Shown: piece after piece, positions 42,595 to 48,061 of the stretch
Numbering within the stretch: the stretch's first letter is position 1
Layout: every line of letters starts with the position of its first letter
From: Bacteroides xylanisolvens XB1A
Lineage (GTDB): Bacteria > Bacteroidota > Bacteroidia > Bacteroidales > Bacteroidaceae
Assembly (NCBI RefSeq): GCF_000210075.1
Contig: NC_021017.1
Location: 3,058,806-3,106,866 of the forward strand
DNA: 48,061 bases
Direction of reading: 5' to 3'
Program-made: the position numbers and the translations under genes
Notes under the pieces: model-generated
What the model was told of the DNA's origin: nothing
What the model saw: the letters and a program-made list of their open reading frames with translations, nothing else
The model's database searches: none

Positions 42595-45500
42595 TTAGAA
42601 TTTAAGATTGACACCTATTGTAAACGTACGCGGTTGGGATGGGTAGAGATAATCATATCCCATATTGGTTGCAGAGAGGCTTACATTTACTTCCGGATCC
42701 AGATACGGCCACTTCGTTAATATGAAGAGATTATCTGCCTGGAAATATATGCGTAGATTATCGATATGTATCCGGTTAATCCAACTTTTTGGGAGAGTAT
42801 ATCCAATAGAAGCTGTACGGCAACGGATATAAGATGCATCGTGTAACATTCGGGTATTGACAAACTTGGTTGAGTTCCACGTATAACCATAAATGGCACG
42901 CGGATTTTCGTTAGTACTGCCCGGTCCCGTCCAACGGGATTCTGCAGATGATTTCAGTATCGGCCATGTACCGTTACCCATTCGTAAACCTCCGGTCCAC
43001 AGTTCATAGAGCTTGTTGCCTGACGAAAATGTAAAGAACAGGCTCAAGTCAACGCCTTTGTACTTGAATGTGTTATTGAAACCACCGGTGAACTTTGGAT
43101 TAGCCGAGCCGACAAACTGTTTGTCGTTTTCGTCTATGACATCGTTGCCATCCACATCTTCGTAAATACAGTCTCCTGCTCTTACGCCCTGATCGTAAAT
43201 CTTGGCAGGAATTTCATCATCCGACTGGTAAATACCTTTCCACTTAATCATATAGAAGGACCCTATCGGTTCGCCGACTTTAAGGGCGTGCATCGAGCTG
43301 GTTGTCAATATCTCATTATTGTCGAGAAGCGCAGTCAGTTTATTTCTGATAAAGGAGATATTGAAATCTGAATGCCATGAGAATGAACCTTTGCTAAGGT
43401 TGGCTCCTAAGGTAAATTCGAGTCCTTTATTACGCATTGATCCGATATTACATACCTGGCTGGTATAACCCGATGTAGCAGGAGTTGGCTTTTGGTAAAG
43501 CAAATCCTTGGTATCTTTGATAAATGCATCTGCTGTGAATGTGATCGCACCTCTGAAAAAAGAAAGGTCTACTCCGATGTCAGCTTGTTGGGCTTTTTCC
43601 CATTTAAGATCGCGGTTGCCTGCAGTAGTCAGTCCTAAACCGTTCTCACCGTTATAGTTGTATCCTCCACCGGCTAATGCTTGATAAGCATAAGAGCCGA
43701 TACCTCCCTGATTACCGGTGCAACCCCAGCTTGCGCGGAACTTTACATCGGTTTGTGGATATTTCCACCAAGATTCTTCTCCCAAATTCCAACCGGCGCT
43801 GACAGACGGGAAATATCCGTAGCGATTGCTGGATATGAATTTGGAAGAACCGTCAGCACGCATGGTTCCCGTTAGTAAATAGCGGTTCTTGTAGTTCAGA
43901 CTTAAACGGCCGAAGAATGATTGGAGCAGGAATGAAGAAAGTCCTGTACTTATATCCGAGTATTCGGCAGCAACAGAGTTGACGTCAAAAGATGGAGAGG
44001 GGAATCCGATACCCGTTTGTGCGGCCGAGGAAGTTACATCCTTTTGTATAGAATGCCCCAGCATGACGTCCAGAGAGAAATCTTCTTCAAAGGAGTGTTT
44101 ATAAGTGAGCACGTTTTCCCATAAAGTACTCGCATAAGATTTTCGTCCGTCAATAAGCTTTCCTACTTTATTGCCATAGGGGTGATCGGCTGTGTAATAA
44201 ATGTGTTCTTCCGTATAGTTGAAATCCTCTCCGAGTGTGGTTTTGAAGTTCAAGTCTTTCGTTATGTTAAACAGCATATAGAGTGAACCGAGGGCACGGT
44301 AATTATCGATATATACATCTTCTTCGTTAAGAGCCTGTATCGGGTTATGGTTGGCCAACTCCTGTCCTCCGACAGCATATTCTCCGTCGGGACGATAAGG
44401 AGAATCCCATGGACGTTGTTCGATGGCGCGGGTAATGACACTGGTTCCTATATTATAGCCGGTGGGAACGCGGTTATTACGCGAGTAGCTTAAATTCAGG
44501 GCGGTTCCTACCTTGAGCCACTTTTTGATTTCCGTGTCCAGATTAACCTTCAAATTGTAACGTTTGAGCTGATTGTTGATAATTACACCTTCGTTGTGTT
44601 TGTAATTGGCGGACAAGTAATAATTCGTTTTATCTGTTCCGCCTGACACAGACGCGGTAGTCGTGTAGGTAACAGCCGTACGAAGTACCAGATCGAGCCA
44701 GTTTGTCTGTGCTTTTCCCGGTGCAGGGTTATCAATACGTGCCTGCGTACTGTTGGTTTGCAGATTATAGTTGTCGATAGCTTCGTTCAGAACTTCCAGA
44801 AACAGATCAGTGTCGGTCATATCCAGTTTGTCTGTTCTGGTCAGGTTGGAGAAACTAACATTCGTGTCAATGTTTACTTTGGCCTGTCCCTTGCTTCCTT
44901 TTTTAGTTGTTATCAGGATAACACCATTTGTTGCACGTGAGCCATAAATAGCAGCGGAAGCTGCATCCTTCAAAATCTGTATAGATTCTACGTCGGAGGG
45001 ATTGAAATCATTCAGACCGTTCATTGATTGTGCTCCCCAAGCACCAGTATCTCCTGACGTATTGTTGATAGGTACTCCGTCAATTACATATAGTGGTTCG
45101 TTACCTGCGGTAATTGAACCGATTCCACGGATACTGACCCGATTTTTACTTCCCGGTACACCGGATGCTGACGTTATATTCACTCCGGATACGCGTCCCT
45201 GCAACAGTTCGTCAACACCTAATACCTGGCGGACATTGACTTCTCCCGGTTTATAAGTTCCAATGGAAGAGGTAACATCCCGCTTGGTTTTGGAGCCATA
45301 TCCGATGACGATAACTTCATCCATGACGTGTGCATCTTCTTCCAGCGCTATGTTGATTGTTGGTGAAGCACCGATGCGGATAGATTTCTTTTTGTATCCG
45401 ATGTAGGATATTTCCAACGGCTTGGATAGGTCTGCTGTGACGGTGAAATTTCCTTCAACATCTGTAATTGTCCCGATGCCACCTTCCTGTATTACATTGG

Positions 45501-45936
45501 CTCCGATAATCGGTTCGCCTTTTCCATCTGTCACAGTACCTTTGATGGTTTTCTTTTCGTTTTTTTTCTGTTGTTGCACTTCTTGCTTCACTAATACTAT
45601 GGTATTGTTATTAAGCGAATAAGAAACATTTAATGGAGTGAATACTTGTGACAGTACTTGATCAAGAGGCTTATTTTTACAGTTGACGGTCACTTTCGAT
45701 TGGTCGTTGAGGACATTGTTCCGATAAACGAATGTATACCGGGTTTGTTTCTCGATCTCCTTTATGAATGTTTTCACCGTACCATTATTGATGTTTACCG
45801 ACACATTTCCTTTTTGTGCCAATGCTCCTGTTGTGGATAGTAAAATCATTCCAGTGAGCAAAATGGTAAAGTTTCTAAAAATAAGGAGATTATGTCTCCT
45901 CTTTTTAAAGGAAAAAATTAACTTTGTGTAATTCAT
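42595..45936 (-). CDS. SusC-like TonB-dependent transporter with STN domain
   Basis: Outer-membrane importer of 1113 residues from ATG 45936. The order is a signal peptide (ending T-G-A-L-A-Q), an STN domain (about 30-100), then a carboxypeptidase-regulatory-like domain (I-K-G-T-V-T-D-G-K-G-E-P-I-I-G). A plug with D-E-V-I-V-I-G-Y-G and a large beta barrel ending G-V-N-L-K-F follow. The STN domain passes the substrate signal to a FecR anti-sigma factor, and the fecR and sigma genes lie just upstream. The carbohydrate is not given by the sequence. The SusD lid follows after five bases. Confidence 0.95.
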   Translation of the reverse strand: MNYTKLIFSFKKRRHNLLIFRNFTILLTGMILLSTTGALAQKGNVSVNINNGTVKTFIKEIEKQTRYTFVYRNNVLNDQSKVTVNCKNKPLDQVLSQVFTPLNVSYSLNNNTIVLVKQEVQQQKKNEKKTIKGTVTDGKGEPIIGANVIQEGGIGTITDVEGNFTVTADLSKPLEISYIGYKKKSIRIGASPTINIALEEDAHVMDEVIVIGYGSKTKRDVTSSIGTYKPGEVNVRQVLGVDELLQGRVSGVNITSASGVPGSKNRVSIRGIGSITAGNEPLYVIDGVPINNTSGDTGAWGAQSMNGLNDFNPSDVESIQILKDAASAAIYGSRATNGVILITTKKGSKGQAKVNIDTNVSFSNLTRTDKLDMTDTDLFLEVLNEAIDNYNLQTNSTQARIDNPAPGKAQTNWLDLVLRTAVTYTTTASVSGGTDKTNYYLSANYKHNEGVIINNQLKRYNLKVNLDTEIKKWLKVGTALNLSYSRNNRVPTGYNIGTSVITRAIEQRPWDSPYRPDGEYAVGGQELANHNPIQALNEEDVYIDNYRALGSLYMLFNITKDLNFKTTLGEDFNYTEEHIYYTADHPYGNKVGKLIDGRKSYASTLWENVLTYKHSFEEDFSLDVMLGHSIQKDVTSSAAQTGIGFPSPSFDVNSVAAEYSDISTGLSSFLLQSFFGRLSLNYKNRYLLTGTMRADGSSKFISSNRYGYFPSVSAGWNLGEESWWKYPQTDVKFRASWGCTGNQGGIGSYAYQALAGGGYNYNGENGLGLTTAGNRDLKWEKAQQADIGVDLSFFRGAITFTADAFIKDTKDLLYQKPTPATSGYTSQVCNIGSMRNKGLEFTLGANLSKGSFSWHSDFNISFIRNKLTALLDNNEILTTSSMHALKVGEPIGSFYMIKWKGIYQSDDEIPAKIYDQGVRAGDCIYEDVDGNDVIDENDKQFVGSANPKFTGGFNNTFKYKGVDLSLFFTFSSGNKLYELWTGGLRMGNGTWPILKSSAESRWTGPGSTNENPRAIYGYTWNSTKFVNTRMLHDASYIRCRTASIGYTLPKSWINRIHIDNLRIYFQADNLFILTKWPYLDPEVNVSLSATNMGYDYLYPSQPRTFTIGVNLKF

Positions 45937-45987
45937 AGTTGATACTATTTTTTCATGTTTTAATGGATTAATTTTATCGACTTTCAT

Positions 45988-46019
45988 ACAACCAAAGGAT
46001 TGGGCGATTCTTTGGTTGT
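45988..46019. promoter_or_regulatory. Long perfect hairpin in the fecR-susC gap
   Basis: ACAACCAAAG and CTTTGGTTGT form a ten-base stem with a 12-base loop, 52 bases upstream of the susC start. T bases follow only on the + strand, so for the - strand operon it is a leader or intergenic structure rather than a terminator. It could serve post-transcriptional control or as an operator. Confidence 0.5.
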
Positions 46020-46071
46020 TTTTCTTTAAATAGCTTATATTATATCTTTCATAGGCTCCTTTCTTTTGAGG

Positions 46072-47019
46072 TTAATAAATAATGATTTTATCTTTATGTA
46101 TCTCATATTTGAATTTATACTGAAGGCTCAATGAATGGATAACATTCTGTATATTTTCATGGCGGAAAGAACCGGACAGTAAATCTTGTGCAATCTGTGG
46201 ATATTTTAGTTCTATTTCTACTCCATACCACCGTTCTATTTGCTCTATAACATCAATTAAAGGCTCGGAGTCGAAAATTAGATAATCATTACACCAGCCT
46301 GTTTCTACATGCACATCAGCTTTTGTAATTTTGAGGGCTTTGTCTACACTGGAGTAGGTTGCTTTTTCACCGGGAGTAAGCGTATATTCGTGCGGGAGAG
46401 AGCCGCCGGATATTTTAATTTTTCCGGTAAGCAGAGAGGTTTCGATAACATCTTTCTTATATGTATTCACATTGAAAGAAGTTCCCAATACTTCGATCTG
46501 GAAGTCATTTACCATGACTCTGAAAGGACAGTCCGGGCTTTTGGCTACATCGAAGAAAGCTTCTCCTGATAGATGTACGAGTCGTTGTTCTGTATCATTG
46601 ACGTCATATCTGATGGTAGTGGCACCATTCAGTTGCACTTTTGTTCCGTCCGGCAATATGATCTCTGATTTGCTGCCGGGTTTTACATTGGCAGTTATCA
46701 TTTGTTGCGAACTTGGAGTATCGAATAAGGAATATATGCCGAAGGAAGAGGTGACGAGTAGAGCGATGACAGCGGCATATTTCGCAAATTGATACCAGCG
46801 TCTTCTCCAGATGATTTGATGAAGTTCCTTACGTATCTGCTTTTTCATCATGGGGGGCATCCCGATTTCCGGTGCAGAATCTTTTTCCATGTTTATCATG
46901 GTATTCCAAAGTTCTTCATCCGGTATGTGGTCAAGTTCTTTTTTGAACTCTCTCAAGTCAGAAGAAGGTAGTCCCTTCTCCATATATCGGCGGTATAAAT
47001 CTTTAAAATGTGTAGCCAT
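46072..47019 (-). CDS. FecR-like anti-sigma factor
   Basis: Inner-membrane anti-sigma factor of 315 residues. The cytoplasmic N-terminus (about 1-80) should hold the ECF sigma factor. One membrane helix (about 83-102) follows, then the periplasmic FecR domain (K-P-G-S-K-S-E-I-I-L-P-D-G-T-K-V-Q-L-N) and the C-terminal DUF4974 domain (I-F-D-S-E-P-L-I-D-V-I-E-Q-I). It receives the signal from the STN domain of the downstream SusC. The gap of about 150 bases to the sigma gene is longer than usual. Confidence 0.93.
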   Translation of the reverse strand: MATHFKDLYRRYMEKGLPSSDLREFKKELDHIPDEELWNTMINMEKDSAPEIGMPPMMKKQIRKELHQIIWRRRWYQFAKYAAVIALLVTSSFGIYSLFDTPSSQQMITANVKPGSKSEIILPDGTKVQLNGATTIRYDVNDTEQRLVHLSGEAFFDVAKSPDCPFRVMVNDFQIEVLGTSFNVNTYKKDVIETSLLTGKIKISGGSLPHEYTLTPGEKATYSSVDKALKITKADVHVETGWCNDYLIFDSEPLIDVIEQIERWYGVEIELKYPQIAQDLLSGSFRHENIQNVIHSLSLQYKFKYEIHKDKIIIY

Positions 47020-47167
47020 ATTATAGGTGTTTCTATTGGTTATACGTGAATGGAATAAGAGAGTACTATGATTTCTTTGTGTTTTATAACATAAAAATCA
47101 GATAGAGATCTTTTTTGTGGGAGAAGATATTATTGCCTTCCCCTTGTGATGTGTTGCAGTGACGATA

Positions 47168-47734
47168 TTATAAGAAGAAAATAAAGAGAATATTATATTT
47201 CATTATTTCGCTGCGAAGGATCTTCAGAGCGGAAGTCAGATAGTTCTTTACTGTTTGCTCGGAAAGCTCCAGTTGCTCGGCAATCTGTTTGACTGGAATA
47301 TGTTTTTCTCTGCTTAGTTCATAAATCTCTCGTTCCCGTTGTGACAGAATATTCTTTGATTTCTTCAGTTGTTGCAGGAATTCATCATACAATAATAGGT
47401 CTTCTGGAGATACATCGCTCTCTTGGTTCTCGCAATACTCCATAAAGTCTTCGAATTGTAGTTCGTTGACTTGTTTGCGGAAATAATCGATTACCTGATG
47501 TTTGGCAATAGTGAAAATAAAGGCTTGCAGGTTGCCAAAGCTATTCAGTTGGCTACGGTTGTCCCATAGGCGTAAAAAGGTATCCTGAACAATATCTTGT
47601 GCCAGGGAACGATTTTTTAGTTGTTTAAGAACAAAGCTGTAAAGTCGGTCGGCGTAGGCTTCATAAATCTGGGTAAAAGCCTGGTAAGAGCCGTTGCGTA
47701 GTTCTTTTATGCACTGTATTTCGTCTATTTTCAT
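47168..47734 (-). CDS. ECF-type sigma-70 factor (SusC/FecR partner)
   Basis: RNA polymerase sigma factor of 188 residues with region 2 (Y-A-D-R-L-Y-S-F-V and D-I-V-Q-D-T-F-L-R-L-W) and region 4 (L-S-Q-R-E-R-E-I-Y-E-L-S with the HTH I-A-E-Q-L-E-L-S-E-Q-T-V-K-N-Y). It is expected to be freed from FecR upon substrate uptake and to drive the susC operon. It is the first gene of the regulatory unit. Confidence 0.94.
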   Translation of the reverse strand: MKIDEIQCIKELRNGSYQAFTQIYEAYADRLYSFVLKQLKNRSLAQDIVQDTFLRLWDNRSQLNSFGNLQAFIFTIAKHQVIDYFRKQVNELQFEDFMEYCENQESDVSPEDLLLYDEFLQQLKKSKNILSQREREIYELSREKHIPVKQIAEQLELSEQTVKNYLTSALKILRSEIMKYNILFIFFL

Positions 47735-48061
47735 CCTTTCTGTAATAGAAGTAGGTCAGGCAAATGTACTGAAATAATTTAGAAATAAACAAATCTATGT
47801 GAATAAATAAAGAGAAACCGATGTCCGGTAGTTGGCAGATGAATTTTATTTTGCAATCATATTACAATCATATATTGAGCTTTATTGTACCGTCTCTTGC
47901 TTTCCGCTAATTAATTTTGTATCTTTACTGTTTTTTACCCTTGCAAAGACAAGTGGTCATCTTATGCAGTGATAAATATCACTTTATAAGGTGATATTTG
48001 TTTTTCTATAAGGTGACTATTGTCCCGTTACAACTGGACAACTACCCGAGTGCATAAACTA
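47735..48061. other. Gene-free right edge with promoter and repeats
   Basis: No gene is seen here on either strand. On the - strand TACATTTG (TAnnTTTG) at 47,761-47,768 lies 27 bases before the sigma factor start and is its likely -7 element. From about 47,970 to 48,020 there is a group of inverted and direct repeats, listed separately. The last bases may belong to the leader of a gene beyond the window. Confidence 0.55.
47974..48017. repeat. Operator-like inverted and direct repeats
   Basis: AAATATCAC (47,974-47,982) and GTGATATTT (47,991-47,999) form a perfect nine-base inverted repeat. Its core ATCACTTTATAAGGTGAT is nearly palindromic. TATAAGGTGA recurs at 48,008-48,017. Repeated half-sites at about one-helical-turn spacing suggest a repressor site, or a terminator reading right, since GTTTTTC follows. 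Confidence 0.5.

Noticed and set aside
1..48061. CRISPR array, rRNA or complete insertion sequence
   Set aside because: No regular repeat-spacer pattern, rRNA-like stretch or transposase gene was seen.

Overview
The window is a piece of a Bacteroides-type genome (Bacteroidota). The evidence is a SusC/SusD pair with an ECF sigma factor and a FecR anti-sigma factor, an S46 dipeptidyl peptidase, GH76 and GH125 mannan enzymes, and many promoters with the Bacteroides -7 element TAnnTTTG. It has two parts of different origin: about 14 kb of a GC-rich conjugative element, then about 34 kb of ordinary, AT-richer chromosome.

Conjugative element (1 to about 14,400). On the + strand lies the CTnDOT-type mating-pair-formation operon: traE, traF, traG (VirB4-like ATPase), traI, traJ, traK (VirB8-like), traL, traM (VirB10-like), traN (VirB9-like), traO and a traQ-type lipoprotein. 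Three tandem paralogous small genes of unknown function and a lysozyme-like muramidase follow. On the - strand, converging on these, are a BRO/KilAC antirepressor-like protein, an orphan C5 DNA methyltransferase and two HTH proteins. The integrase, mob genes and other end of the element are outside the window. The element appears to end inside a lipocalin-like gene, of which only the 3' part remains (14,408-14,704).

Most striking observation. Five element genes (traE, traG, traM, the lysozyme and the methyltransferase) are full length only if in-frame UGA codons are read through. There are seven such UGAs. Where I can judge from family memory they sit at tryptophan positions, most clearly in TraG and at the first site of the methyltransferase. 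I see no in-frame UAA, UAG or frameshift in these genes, and the pattern occurs on both strands, so it follows the coding sense. This is not the usual look of a decaying element. It suggests UGA read as Trp, by a suppressor tRNA or by leaky readthrough, in a mobile element within a standard-code genome. Sequencing error and early decay are the main alternatives.

Chromosome (14,400-31,600). ybeY and a SpmA/SpmB-like nucleoside-recognition membrane protein are on the - strand. A + strand run carries ruvB, an alpha/beta hydrolase, an O-antigen-type flippase, a DUF389 membrane protein and a DPP7-like S46 peptidase. The - strand then carries a DEAD-box RNA helicase, an IphP-type phosphatase lipoprotein, a GH125/GH76 pair and a DUF6377-type membrane regulator.

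Chromosome (31,600-48,061). A - strand operon encodes a LOG-family protein, a SIS-domain isomerase and a PfkB sugar kinase. Two + strand genes encode an M16 peptidase and an SGNH hydrolase. The right end is a polysaccharide utilisation locus on the - strand: sigma factor, FecR, SusC with an N-terminal STN domain, SusD, a phosphodiester glycosidase lipoprotein, two TIG/NHL-propeller lipoproteins and a glycerophosphodiester phosphodiesterase. Two different phosphodiester-cleaving enzymes in one Sus operon suggest a glycan with phosphodiester links. The nearby GH76 and GH125 make yeast-type phosphomannan one candidate.
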